A model generated the notes under the pieces. That model did not search any database and was not told where the DNA came from. It worked only from the letters and a program-made list of their open reading frames with translations. Positions 26,374-34,322 of a DNA stretch of 64,000 nucleotides are shown here, one piece after another. The stretch lies in NCBI RefSeq assembly GCF_017163935.1, contig NZ_JABVZR010000001.1:3162001-3226000 (forward strand), in the 5' to 3' direction. Within the stretch, counting starts at the first letter, position 1; every line of letters starts with the position of its first letter. The DNA is from Novosphingobium terrae. GTDB taxonomy: Bacteria; Pseudomonadota; Alphaproteobacteria; Sphingomonadales; Sphingomonadaceae. The position numbers and the translations under genes were made by a program.

Positions 26374-26831
26374 TCCTTCGACGAATCGTTCCAGCGCGCC
26401 AGATCGGTGTGATCCTGAGCGCGCGGTTCGATCCAGCGCCATTGGCCGCCGCGCTTCTCGCGCTTCCAGAACCAGCTTTGGCTCTTGAGATGGTCCATGG
26501 CGTAATCGGCGGCCTCGAAGGCATCCCGGCGATGGCGGGCCGCGGCGGCGACCAGCACAATGGGGTCGCCCGGCAGCATCTCGCCCACACGATGCCAGAT
26601 CAGCAGGCCATCGAGCGGCCAGCGGGCCAGCACATCTTCGCCCAGCCGCTCCATGCCGGGAAGGGTCAGCGGGGCGTAATGCTGGAGATCGAGCGCCTCG
26701 ACATCATCGCCGCCCCTCACCTGCCCCAGAAAGCTGGTCACGCCACCAGCCTGATGGTGCGCGTTGGCAAAAATGGTGAGCGCCGCGCCGGGATCGAAGC
26801 CCTTGTCCAGCAGGCGGATATCTGCGGCCAT
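26370..26831 (-). CDS. moaE: Molybdopterin synthase catalytic subunit
   Basis: MoaE converts precursor Z (cPMP) to molybdopterin using sulfur carried by MoaD. The 153-residue protein has the family HRVGEMLPGDPIVLVA core and the conserved lysines in DHLKSQSWFWKRE (about residues 117-129). The start at 26831 leaves one base after the moaD stop. It is the last gene of moaA-moaD-moaE, converging with a lipoprotein gene. Confidence 0.93.
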   Translation of the reverse strand: MAADIRLLDKGFDPGAALTIFANAHHQAGGVTSFLGQVRGGDDVEALDLQHYAPLTLPGMERLGEDVLARWPLDGLLIWHRVGEMLPGDPIVLVAAAARHRRDAFEAADYAMDHLKSQSWFWKREKRGGQWRWIEPRAQDHTDLARWNDSSKD

Positions 26832-26832
26832 C

Positions 26833-27057
26833 TCAGCCTCCGCTGACGGGCGGCAAGAACGCCAGCTCATCGCCGGGGGCCAGCACCAGACCCTCGGCCT
26901 GCACCAGCACGCCATTGAGCGCCAGTTTCACGCGCGGGCCCAGCAGGCCCTCGGGCAGGTCGCGCAGCAGGTCGGCCAGCGCGCCGGGCGCAACCTCTCT
27001 GGCACTCGCACCAACCACCTCGGCCAGACGGCCCAGAAACACCAGTCGCACGCTCAT
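26833..27057 (-). CDS. moaD: Molybdopterin synthase sulfur carrier subunit
   Basis: The 74-residue ubiquitin-like protein ends in the Gly-Gly tail (PPVSGG) that is adenylated and converted to a thiocarboxylate. The beta-grasp segment ELAFLPPVSGG is typical. It starts three bases after moaA ends and is followed by moaE after one base, giving a tight three-gene operon for molybdenum cofactor synthesis. No moaC, moeB or mog gene is in view. Confidence 0.92.
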   Translation of the reverse strand: MSVRLVFLGRLAEVVGASAREVAPGALADLLRDLPEGLLGPRVKLALNGVLVQAEGLVLAPGDELAFLPPVSGG

Positions 27058-27060
27058 GCC

Positions 27061-28068
27061 CTAGCCGCCCGTCATCGACATATGGCGGGCCAGGGCAGGC
27101 TCTGCGCCGGGGCGGTCGATGGTGAAATGATGCTTTTCCGGCTTGATGGCCATGGCCTGATCCAAAGCATGATCCAGAGCGGCTTCGGGATCGGCGCTGC
27201 GCAAGGCCGCACGCAGATCGACCTGCTCACGCCCGCCGAGGCAGGCGAAGAGCTGCCCCGTCGCCGTCACGCGAACCCGGTTGCAGCCATCGCAGAAATT
27301 GCCGGTCAGCGGGGTGATCAGGCCCAGACGGCCGCCGGTCTCGGCCACATGCACGTAACGCGCCGGGCCGCCACTGCGATGCGTATCAGGCAGCAAGGTC
27401 CAGCGGCGCTCCAGATCGGCGCGCACCTGGGACAGGGGCAGGTAATGATCGAAGCGATCCCCATCCACCACACCCAGCGGCATCACCTCGATCAGCGTGA
27501 TCTCGAAACCCTGACCATGCGCCCAGGCGATCAGATCGGGGAGTTCATCCTCTTTCTGGCCCTTTAACGCCACGGTGTTGATCTTCACCGCCAGCCCCGC
27601 TTCCCGCGCGGCGGCAATGCCCTCCAGCACGGCGGGCAAAGCATCGCGCCGGGCGATCCGGGCAAAACGCGCCCGATCCAGCGTATCGAGCGAGATGTTC
27701 ACCCGCCTCACCCCCGCCCCGGCCAGCGCATCGGCATGCTGGGCCAGTTGGGTGGCGTTGGTGGTGAGCGTCAACTCATCCAAGCCATCACCGATATGCC
27801 GCCCCAGAGCGCGCACCAGATCGACCATATCCCGGCGCACCAGCGGCTCACCCCCGGTCAGGCGGATTTTGCGCAAGCCCCGCGCCATAAAACCCAGCGA
27901 CAGGCGGTGGAGTTCATCGAGGCTCAACACCTCGGATTTGGGGAGGAAAGTCTGCCGCTCGGGCATGCAATAGGTGCAGCGCAGATCGCAGCGGTCGATC
28001 ACGCTCAGCCGCAGATAGGTGATCGCGCGGTTGTAGCGATCGACCAGAGGAGAAGACGAAACCGCCAT
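27061..28068 (-). CDS. moaA: GTP 3',8-cyclase (radical SAM)
   Basis: MoaA performs the radical rearrangement of GTP that starts molybdopterin synthesis. The 335-residue protein has the N-terminal radical SAM cluster CDLRCTYC, the RKIRLTGGEPL S-adenosylmethionine region and the C-terminal cluster NFCDGCNRVRVTATGQLFAC. It ends in Gly-Gly (MSMTGG), the tail known to be needed for activity. It is four bases downstream of a small SDR-like gene and is followed by moaD after three bases. Confidence 0.95.
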   Translation of the reverse strand: MAVSSSPLVDRYNRAITYLRLSVIDRCDLRCTYCMPERQTFLPKSEVLSLDELHRLSLGFMARGLRKIRLTGGEPLVRRDMVDLVRALGRHIGDGLDELTLTTNATQLAQHADALAGAGVRRVNISLDTLDRARFARIARRDALPAVLEGIAAAREAGLAVKINTVALKGQKEDELPDLIAWAHGQGFEITLIEVMPLGVVDGDRFDHYLPLSQVRADLERRWTLLPDTHRSGGPARYVHVAETGGRLGLITPLTGNFCDGCNRVRVTATGQLFACLGGREQVDLRAALRSADPEAALDHALDQAMAIKPEKHHFTIDRPGAEPALARHMSMTGG

Positions 28069-28072
28069 CGCG

Positions 28073-28417
28073 CTAGTCTAGCACTTCGCCCGCCCTGGCG
28101 CCATCCAGCGGCAGCACCTGCCCCGTCAGCCCCGGCGCCCCGGCGACAAAAGCCAAAGCCCGCTCGCGCGCTGCTGCATCGCCCCCCGCCAGAGCATTGA
28201 TCCGCGCCGGAGCCAAAGCCCGCGCCAGAGCCCCCAGCGCCGCCGCACGCCACGCCCGATGCGTGTCATCCGCAGCAGGCAGCAGCAGCGTGACACCCAG
28301 AGCGCCCCGCGCCCGAGCCTCTATCTGCGGCACAACAGAGGTATGGAAATGCGCCGCCGCCGCCAAGGGCGCAGCGGGCAGGTCATCCACCCGGATCACC
28401 TGCATTGCGCCACTCAC
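28073..28417 (-). CDS. Short SDR-like (Rossmann-type) protein beside folB
   Basis: The 114-residue protein ends with APGLTGQVLPLDGARAGE, which matches the C-terminal LTGQ...DGG signature of short-chain dehydrogenases, but the N-terminal TGxxxGxG nucleotide site and the Tyr-x-x-x-Lys pair are absent. The body is Ala/Arg-rich. It could be a shrunken pteridine-reductase-type SDR that kept only the C-terminal helix-strand unit. It starts at GTG 28417 (or ATG 28405), three bases after the folB stop, and leads into moaA, so it is co-transcribed with pterin genes. Function unknown. Confidence 0.6.
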   Translation of the reverse strand: MSGAMQVIRVDDLPAAPLAAAAHFHTSVVPQIEARARGALGVTLLLPAADDTHRAWRAAALGALARALAPARINALAGGDAAARERALAFVAGAPGLTGQVLPLDGARAGEVLD

Positions 28418-28420
28418 GCT

Positions 28421-28792
28421 TTAGCGCCGCTCACGCGTCAGGGTCATGCCGATCTGCTCGCTGCCCTCGGCAATCGCCAGCTTGACGATCTTCACCGTCA
28501 CCTGCTCGATGCGGTCATCCTGAAGGAACAGCGTTTCGGCGATATGGTCACCCACCGCCTCGATCAGTGTGAAATGCACGCCCTGAGGCAGCGCCCCGCT
28601 CGCCGCGAACTTCAGATCCATATAATTCTTCGACGCCGAAAGCGGCGTATCGGGCAGATAGCGCTCCGCCGGCTTCAGCCGCACCTGAATGCTGATGCGC
28701 AAAGGCTGCGGCTTGCCCGTCTCCTCCGAGTAAATGCCCGTGAGGACATCAACTTCAAAATCGGCGACTTCAAGGATCAGGCTGTCGGCCAC
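28421..28792 (-). CDS. folB: Dihydroneopterin aldolase
   Basis: FolB cleaves dihydroneopterin to 6-hydroxymethyl-dihydropterin in folate synthesis. Read from GTG 28792 the protein has 123 residues, the family length, with VADFEVDVLTGIYSEE at the start, the SASKNYMDL segment and FTLIEAVGDHIAETLF holding the catalytic region. There is no in-frame ATG before residue about 57; a TTG at 28876 would add 28 residues reaching into the repeat-flanking DNA and is less likely. Gene order folB, SDR-like, moaA places two GTP-derived pterin routes together. Confidence 0.82.
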   Translation of the reverse strand: MADSLILEVADFEVDVLTGIYSEETGKPQPLRISIQVRLKPAERYLPDTPLSASKNYMDLKFAASGALPQGVHFTLIEAVGDHIAETLFLQDDRIEQVTVKIVKLAIAEGSEQIGMTLTRERR

Positions 28793-28893
28793 GGTCGGTG
28801 CATTCCATGTGTTGGGGAGAGAGGTTGCGCTTGGCAAATTGTGGGGGGTGAGTCCAGTGGTTGCAAGGGGTGCCAAGGTAGGAAGGAAGAAGA

Positions 28894-29121
28894 TGCGAGG
28901 GGGTTACCCCCTCGCGCTCCCATGACGTCTTCCGACGCAAAGGCAGTGGCGCCGCGATGATGCGCCCAACCTCTCCACCTGCACCACCAAAGGCGCCGCA
29001 GGCCTGAAATCCGATAGCGCAGCCTTGGAAAAATTGCCTGCGGCGCAGCGACGTTGCTCTAAGGCCGAACCCGAAGCGCGACGTAGACATTAAAGGGAGC
29101 GCGAGGGCGATGGCCCTCGCA
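28894..29121 (-). repeat. Intergenic palindrome-ended repeat, copy E
   Basis: This copy is inverted relative to A: it opens with GCGAGGGGGT/ACCCCCTCGC and GCTCCCATGACGTCTTCCGA, and closes with GACGTAGACATTAAAGGGAG. The closing hairpin is GCGAGGGC/GCCCTCGC with a GATG tip, differing from copy A. Its closing end is 17 bases past the stop of the methyltransferase gene, which reads toward it. Central GCGCCGCAGG and GCCTGCGGCGC are retained. It sits between two minus-strand genes. Confidence 0.9.
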
Positions 29122-29138
29122 TTCACCTTCTTAACCCC

Positions 29139-30035
29139 TTAATCCCGCCGCCACCGCGCAAAGATCGCCGTGGGCAACACCCGCCCGGCGTTATCCTCAC
29201 GCACTGCCAGATCGCCATGCTCCACGAAGCCGGGGAGTTCAGCGAAAACCTCATCCAGCAGCCCGGCCAAAGCCAGCGACGACATGCGCACGGCATAGAC
29301 CGTCAGGAACAGGAAACGGCTGTCGGCATCCAGCAGAGCGCGGGCATCCTTCACCAGACCGGGGAGATGCTCTTCAAGCCGCCAGACCTCGCCATCGGGG
29401 CCGCGACCGAATTTGGGCGGGTCCATGATGATGCCGTCATAGCGCTTGCCGCGACGGACCTCGCGCGCGGTGAACTTGGCGGCGTCATCGATGATCCAGC
29501 GAACGGGGCGCCCGTCCATGCCCGAAAGTGCCGCATTGGCACGCGCCTGCGCCACGGACTTCTTGCTGGCATCGACATGGGTGACCGAACCGAAACGGCT
29601 CAAAGCCAGCGAACCGACGCCGGTGTAGCCGAAGAGGTTCAGACAGGAGGCATCGGCCTTCCCATCCAGCATGCTGCCCATCCAGTCCCACACGGGGGCC
29701 ATGTCGGGGAAGAAACCGAGATGGCGAAAGGGCGTGCATTGCGCGGTGAAGCGCACCTTTTCGTCACCGTTGGGCCAGCTCAGGGGCCAACCGTCGCTGG
29801 GCACGGATTTGGTGTAGGACCAGCGGCCGCCGCCATCCTCATCCGCGCCGGGCACGAATTCGCCATGGGCGTCCCAGTCTTCGGCGCGCGGCTGCCACAG
29901 GGCCTGCGGTTCGGGGCGGATGAAGCGCTGGGCACCATAGCGCTCCAGCTTGCGTCCGTTGCCCGAATCGACAAGGCCATAGTCGCCCCAGCCCTCGCCG
30001 AGGAGGAGCTGGGGTTGGAGGATCAGCTCAGCCAT
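29139..30035 (-). CDS. Class I SAM-dependent methyltransferase (RlmI/RlmK-like)
   Basis: The 298-residue protein has the SAM-binding Rossmann motif CLNLFGYTGVGSLALSRFG (about residues 131-149), the acidic VTHVDASKKS after strand 2 and the catalytic-type motif DPPKFGRG (about 206-213). That pattern matches the RlmI/RlmK branch of rRNA cytosine and guanine methyltransferases, but the N-terminal PUA domain of RlmI is lacking. The target is probably RNA but is not proven. It overlaps thrC by one base, indicating co-transcription. Confidence 0.85.
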   Translation of the reverse strand: MAELILQPQLLLGEGWGDYGLVDSGNGRKLERYGAQRFIRPEPQALWQPRAEDWDAHGEFVPGADEDGGGRWSYTKSVPSDGWPLSWPNGDEKVRFTAQCTPFRHLGFFPDMAPVWDWMGSMLDGKADASCLNLFGYTGVGSLALSRFGSVTHVDASKKSVAQARANAALSGMDGRPVRWIIDDAAKFTAREVRRGKRYDGIIMDPPKFGRGPDGEVWRLEEHLPGLVKDARALLDADSRFLFLTVYAVRMSSLALAGLLDEVFAELPGFVEHGDLAVREDNAGRVLPTAIFARWRRD

Positions 30036-31435
30036 TATGCCTTGGGCGTGGCGTGCTGAGCCACATAGGCGGCCACGGCGTCATAGTCGCCGGGCAGGTC
30101 GGTGAGGCGCTCCTCGCGCTCGAACAGGTCACCCACGCGGGCGGGCAGACCGGGGCGGCGGCCCGTGGCGCGCTCCACGGCGTCGGGGAACTTGGCGGGG
30201 TGAGCGGTGGCCAGCGTCACCACCGGCACGTCCGCCGCAATGCCCGAGGTGCGGGCAGCATGCAGCGCGATGGCGGTGTGCGGATCGACCAGTTCGCCGG
30301 TCGCTTCCCAGCCCCAGCGGATGGCTTCGGCCATCTGGTCGGGGTCGACGCGGGCGCTGGTGAACAGGTCGGCGGCGCCTTCGCGCTGGGCGTTGGTGAG
30401 CTGCATTGCCTTGGTCGATTCGAAACCGGCCATCTGCTCGGACAGGGCGAGGCCATCGCGGCCACCCAGATCGAACAGCAGACGCTCGAAGTTGGAGGAC
30501 ACCTGAATGTCCATCGAGGGGGCGGCGGTCGGCGTCACTGTGCCAGCGGAATAGTCGCCGGTGGAGAGCGCGCGATGCAGAATGTCGTTCACATTGGTGG
30601 CGACGATCAGCTTTTCGATCGGCAGACCCATCTTGGCAGCGACGTAACCGGCGAAAACGTCACCGAAATTGCCGGTCGGCACGCTGAAGGCCACCTTGCG
30701 GTGCGGGGCGCCCAACTGAAGCGCGGCGGCGAAGTAATAGACCACCTGCGCCATCAGCCGCGCCCAGTTGATCGAGTTCACCGCGCCGATGTTGAACTGG
30801 CCGGTCACGTCCTTGTCGTTGAACATGCGCTTCACCATGGCCTGCGCATCGTCAAAGCTGCCGGTGATGGCGATGTTATGAACGTTGGGCGCCAGCACCG
30901 TGGTCATCTGGCGGCGCTGCACATCGGACACGCGGCCCTTGGGGTGCAGCATGAAGATGTCGACCTTGGCGCGGCCCGCCACGGCGTCGATCGCCGCGCT
31001 GCCGGTGTCGCCGCTGGTGGCGCCCACGATGGTGAGGTTCTGAGGCGTGCGGCCCAGGAATTCCTCGAAGAGCAGACCGAGAAGCTGCAGCGCCACATCC
31101 TTGAAGGCCAGCGTGGGGCCGTGGAACAGCTCCAGCAGCCACTGCTGCTCGTCAAACTGCTTGAGCGGCGTGACGGCCTTGTGTGCGAAGCGACCATAGG
31201 CGGCGGTAGTCAGTTCCAGCAGGCGTTCGGGGCTAAGGCAGTCGCCCACGAAGAGCTGCATAATGCGCTGAGCCAGCTGCGCATAGGGCAGGCCCGCCAT
31301 CGCGGCGATCTCGGCCTTGCTGAATTCCGGCCATACGCGCGGCACATAAAGCCCGCCGTCGCTCGCCAGACCCGCCAGCGTGGCGCCCATGAAATCCAGC
31401 GCCGGAGCGCGACCGCGAGTGGAAATATAGTCCAT
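30035..31435 (-). CDS. thrC: Threonine synthase
   Basis: This PLP enzyme converts O-phosphohomoserine to threonine. The 466-residue protein begins MDYISTRGRAPALDF, carries the PLP lysine in PTLAFKDVALQLLG (about residue 113) and the phosphate loop GATSGDTGSAAIDA, and has the GNFGDVFAGY segment. Length fits the long (type I, proteobacterial) ThrC. It overlaps the downstream methyltransferase gene. Repeat copy F separates it from the oxidase-assembly genes upstream. Confidence 0.96.
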   Translation of the reverse strand: MDYISTRGRAPALDFMGATLAGLASDGGLYVPRVWPEFSKAEIAAMAGLPYAQLAQRIMQLFVGDCLSPERLLELTTAAYGRFAHKAVTPLKQFDEQQWLLELFHGPTLAFKDVALQLLGLLFEEFLGRTPQNLTIVGATSGDTGSAAIDAVAGRAKVDIFMLHPKGRVSDVQRRQMTTVLAPNVHNIAITGSFDDAQAMVKRMFNDKDVTGQFNIGAVNSINWARLMAQVVYYFAAALQLGAPHRKVAFSVPTGNFGDVFAGYVAAKMGLPIEKLIVATNVNDILHRALSTGDYSAGTVTPTAAPSMDIQVSSNFERLLFDLGGRDGLALSEQMAGFESTKAMQLTNAQREGAADLFTSARVDPDQMAEAIRWGWEATGELVDPHTAIALHAARTSGIAADVPVVTLATAHPAKFPDAVERATGRRPGLPARVGDLFEREERLTDLPGDYDAVAAYVAQHATPKA

Positions 31436-31532
31436 AGCTTTACAGATTCCTGCCCTCTTGCGGGTGGGCGGTTAGCCGTGGTGGGCTCTGGAAGCAAGGA
31501 AGAAGGGGTTTGGAGGGGTAGAAGAGAAATAA

Positions 31533-31741
31533 TGCGAGGGTGGAGTCTTTGGTTGGTCGCATGTCTCAAGAGACATGCTCCGGGCCCTCGCGCACGCTCA
31601 CCCGCGCGACCTTGCGCAAGGTTGCAGCGCCGCAGGCATAAACTTTATCGACACAAATGGTGAGGCTGAGCGCTTGGGTTGGGTGCCACTGCCCTTTCGC
31701 CGGGAGACGTAAAGGGGGTGCAGGGGGCGATGGCCCCCTGC
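31533..31741 (+). repeat. Intergenic palindrome-ended repeat, copy F, diverged, with long tip
   Basis: The left hairpin keeps GCGAGGG (31534-31540) and CCCTCGC (31585-31591) but carries the 44-base long tip with GCATGTCTC / GAGACATGC (31559-31578), inverted relative to copy D. The right hairpin has changed to GCAGGGGGC / GCCCCCTGC with a GATG tip. It touches the SURF1 stop codon directly. The interior is shorter and more diverged than in other copies; only one GCGCCGCAGG arm is clear. Confidence 0.82.
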
Positions 31742-32317
31742 TTATTCCTTCTTCCCCCTCTTCCAAACCGCAATCCCGTAAATCACGAGCGCTGTCGCAG
31801 CGAAAAGGAACCACTGCATGGCGTAGGAGAAGTGATTGTTTGGCAGATCGCGCGGATCGGGCGTGGCGTTGGCCTCCAGCCGCCCGAGCGGTGGATCGGC
31901 GACGATACGCAGATCCTCGCCGTTTTCGCCGCCCAGCGCATGGCCAGTAACGATCGCGGGCGCCAAAGCGCGCGGCGCCAGATCGCGCGACCAGCCTGCC
32001 ACCACCGTCACGCTGCCGCTCGGCGCCGAGCAGGTGGCCCAATGCGCCCAGCCTGACTGGCCCTGCGCATTGCGACCACCAACAAGATGCTCGCCATCGA
32101 AGCGGGTGCAGGTGAGGCTTACACGGCGGTAGTCGCCTTTCGCGCCGAGGGGCACGCCGTCGTGCCAGTCCAGCACGGGTTGATTCATCGCCGCCTGATA
32201 GCGGGCGATCAGACCTTCCTTCCAGCTCAGGCGGTGGAGTTGCCAGATGCCAAGGCCGATCATCAGCGCCACCGCCGCCAGCACCACCAGCGTGGCCACG
32301 ATAGGGATGCGCTTCAT
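31742..32317 (-). CDS. SURF1-family cytochrome oxidase assembly protein
   Basis: The 191-residue inner membrane protein has a membrane helix at each end (about residues 7-25 and 166-185) around a periplasmic domain, the SURF1 layout. The family markers GIWQLHRLSWKEGLI, VAGWSR and the C-terminal NNHFSYAMQWFLFA are present. SURF1 delivers or positions haem a in subunit I. It is shorter than many SURF1 proteins. Its start overlaps the DUF983 stop, and it ends the oxidase operon, immediately before repeat copy F. Confidence 0.88.
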   Translation of the reverse strand: MKRIPIVATLVVLAAVALMIGLGIWQLHRLSWKEGLIARYQAAMNQPVLDWHDGVPLGAKGDYRRVSLTCTRFDGEHLVGGRNAQGQSGWAHWATCSAPSGSVTVVAGWSRDLAPRALAPAIVTGHALGGENGEDLRIVADPPLGRLEANATPDPRDLPNNHFSYAMQWFLFAATALVIYGIAVWKRGKKE

Positions 32318-32670
32318 GGCTCGATCCTGTGTTCGGCGGCTTTCCGGCGAAATTCGGCGCAGAGCAGCGCCGCCTTGCCCGCGCGCAGGCCCCAAAGGAT
32401 CAGCGCCAGCGTGGCAGGGCCGAGCGTCACCACATAGACCCACCATGGCGGGTCGACAGTCAGCGCCATCCAGCCCGCGATCACGCAGGCCAGCGTGCCG
32501 ATCAGCAAAGTGAGGAAGGCGGCGGGGCCATCGCCGACGTTGAAGCCGGCGAAATCCAGTTCGCAACTCGAACAGCGCGGAGCGAAGCTGGCCAGGCCGT
32601 CAAACAACGTGCGCTTGCCGCAGCGCGGGCACAGGCCCAGCGCCGCGGCTGACAGGAGAGAGGGTTCCAT
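32314..32670 (-). CDS. DUF983 zinc-ribbon membrane protein
   Basis: The 118-residue protein has an N-terminal zinc ribbon (CPRCG near residue 14, CSSCELDF near 33) and two membrane helices (about 50-70 and 75-95). DUF983 proteins regularly lie in alphaproteobacterial cytochrome oxidase operons between ctaE and SURF1, as here; their exact role in assembly is not established. The start codon shares its A with the ctaE stop (TGATG). Confidence 0.85.
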   Translation of the reverse strand: MEPSLLSAAALGLCPRCGKRTLFDGLASFAPRCSSCELDFAGFNVGDGPAAFLTLLIGTLACVIAGWMALTVDPPWWVYVVTLGPATLALILWGLRAGKAALLCAEFRRKAAEHRIEP

Positions 32671-33491
32671 CAATCGACAGGGAAGCCCCAGTTGCCCCAC
32701 ACATAGATGCAAACGAAGAGGAACAGCCACACCACGTCCACGAAATGCCAGTACCACGCCGCCGCCTCGAAGCCGAAGTGCTGGCGGGGGGTAAAGTCAC
32801 CATTGTAGGCGCGTTTCAGGCAGACCGCGAGGAAGATGGTGCCCACGATCACATGGAAGCCGTGGAAGCCCGTCGCCATGTAGAAGGCCGAGCCATAGGT
32901 GTTCTTGCCGAAGGCGAAGGGCGCGTGGAGATACTCATAGGCCTGCAGGCTGGTGAACAGCATGCCCAGCGCGATGGTGATCCACAGGCCCTTTTTCAGC
33001 CCGTCGCGGTCGCCATGGATCAGGCAGTGGTGCGCCCAGGTGACCGTGGTGCCCGAACACAGCAGGATCAGCGTGTTGAGCAGCGGCAGATCGAAGGGGT
33101 CCATCACCGCTTCCATCGATTTCAGCGGCCAATGCCCGCCGACAACCTTGGAAATCTCGGACGGGAACAGCGAGAAATCGAAGAAGGCCCAGAACCAGCC
33201 GACGAAGAACATCACCTCAGAGGCGATGAACAGGATCATGCCATAGCGCTGGTGAAGCTGCACGACCGGCGTGTGATCGCCCGCCTTGGCCTCATTCACG
33301 ATCTTGGAAAACCAGGCGAACATCGAGGCCAGCAGGAGCGCCATGCCGGCCCAGGGCACGAATTTTCCGCCGGGCATCTCGTGCATGAACAGCACCATGC
33401 CGCTGGTGAAGGTGAAGGCACCGATTGTCGCAGCCAGCGGCACGATATCGGGCGGCAGGATATGATAGTCGTGCGTCTTGCCACTGGCCAT
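32670..33491 (-). CDS. ctaE: Cytochrome c oxidase subunit III
   Basis: The 273-residue subunit has seven helices and the subunit III segments FIASEVMFFVGWFWAFF and GFHGFHVIVGT, ending DVVWLFLFVCIYVWGNWG. It stabilises the aa3 oxidase and its proton uptake. I chose ATG 33491, preceded by AAGGAG; an in-frame GTG four codons upstream overlaps that ribosome site. A promoter-like pair lies 62 bases upstream, so this gene and those after it may also be transcribed on their own. Confidence 0.95.
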   Translation of the reverse strand: MASGKTHDYHILPPDIVPLAATIGAFTFTSGMVLFMHEMPGGKFVPWAGMALLLASMFAWFSKIVNEAKAGDHTPVVQLHQRYGMILFIASEVMFFVGWFWAFFDFSLFPSEISKVVGGHWPLKSMEAVMDPFDLPLLNTLILLCSGTTVTWAHHCLIHGDRDGLKKGLWITIALGMLFTSLQAYEYLHAPFAFGKNTYGSAFYMATGFHGFHVIVGTIFLAVCLKRAYNGDFTPRQHFGFEAAAWYWHFVDVVWLFLFVCIYVWGNWGFPVD

Positions 33492-33553
33492 GATGCATCC
33501 CACTCCTTGGGGCGGCGAGGCGTCTTTGGCCCCTTCCCGCTTGATTTATGTGA

Positions 33554-33582
33554 ACTCTATCGCGCGTTTGTGTTGTGTTCAA
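33554..33582 (-). promoter_or_regulatory. Candidate internal promoter before ctaE
   Basis: On the minus strand TTGAAC (33582-33577), a 17-base spacer and TAGAGT (33559-33554) sit in the 125-base gap between ctaG and ctaE, the widest gap in the distal part of the operon apart from that between ctaD and ctaB. Confidence 0.4.
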
Positions 33583-33616
33583 CGGCAATCGTGGCCGCCG
33601 GTTTCATGCTTTGGTG

Positions 33617-34177
33617 TCAGGCCGGCGGCGCAACGTGGAAGGTGTAGCTCAGCGTGATCTGGCGCACATCTTTCACATCCTTGTCGCCAAGGATCTTGGG
33701 ATCGACGAAGAACACCACCGGCATGCGCACCTTTTCATGCGGACGCAGCGTCTGGCGGGTGAAGCAGAAACACTGCACCTTGTTGAAATAGCTGGCCGTT
33801 TCATCCGGAGAGATGTTGTAGCTGGCCGCCCCGGTGATGGTTTTGTCGGTGAGGTTCTCAGCCTCGAAAAAGGCCATGCTCCGCTCGCCGATGGTGACGG
33901 TCTGCGTGGTCTTTTCCGGGCTGAAGCGCCATTTCATGTTCGGATCGACATTGGCGTCGAAACGGATCGACATCATCTGCCCGGCCATCGCCTTCATGCC
34001 GCTGGCTTCCAGCTCACTGGCGCGGCGCGGTGTGCCGCCATAGCCGGTGGCCTGACAGAACATGCGGTAGAGCGGCACGGCGGCATAGCCCAGCATCAGC
34101 ATGCCCGCCGCAAAAGCCAGCGCTGCCAGCCCCGTTTTCAACTTGCCATTCGCGGCGGAAGCGGGGGCAGTGCTCAT
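33617..34177 (-). CDS. ctaG: Cytochrome c oxidase assembly protein CtaG (Cox11)
   Basis: This copper chaperone inserts CuB into subunit I. The 186-residue protein has one N-terminal membrane helix (about residues 15-37), the conserved VPLYRMFCQATGYGG after it and the copper-binding CFCF motif within FNKVQCFCFTRQ (about 133-144). The periplasmic immunoglobulin-like domain ends with QITLSYTFH. It follows a 46-residue membrane protein and ctaB in the standard order. Confidence 0.95.
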   Translation of the reverse strand: MSTAPASAANGKLKTGLAALAFAAGMLMLGYAAVPLYRMFCQATGYGGTPRRASELEASGMKAMAGQMMSIRFDANVDPNMKWRFSPEKTTQTVTIGERSMAFFEAENLTDKTITGAASYNISPDETASYFNKVQCFCFTRQTLRPHEKVRMPVVFFVDPKILGDKDVKDVRQITLSYTFHVAPPA

Positions 34178-34181
34178 CCGA

Positions 34182-34322
34182 TCAGAGCTTCATCTTGACC
34201 ATGGTGATGGCGAAAAACAGCACCACACAGGCCAGCAGGGTCAGCCCCAGCGCCTTGTTGCGCCCGGCGATGATGCGGCGGCGCTCGGCAGCGGGATCGA
34301 AAGGCTCAGGCTTATCCGTCAA
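34182..34322 (-). CDS. Small (46 aa) single-helix protein in the oxidase operon
   Basis: A TTG start (34322) overlaps the ctaB stop in TTGA, and the frame gives a charged N-terminus ([19 protein letters not shown]) followed by one membrane helix (about residues 24-43) and a TGA four bases before the ctaG start. The length, topology and position match the small unnamed protein often annotated between ctaB and ctaG in alphaproteobacteria. The perfect spacing, overlap and membrane helix support it as real; function is unknown, possibly an assembly or structural subunit. Confidence 0.72.
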   Translation of the reverse strand: MTDKPEPFDPAAERRRIIAGRNKALGLTLLACVVLFFAITMVKMKL

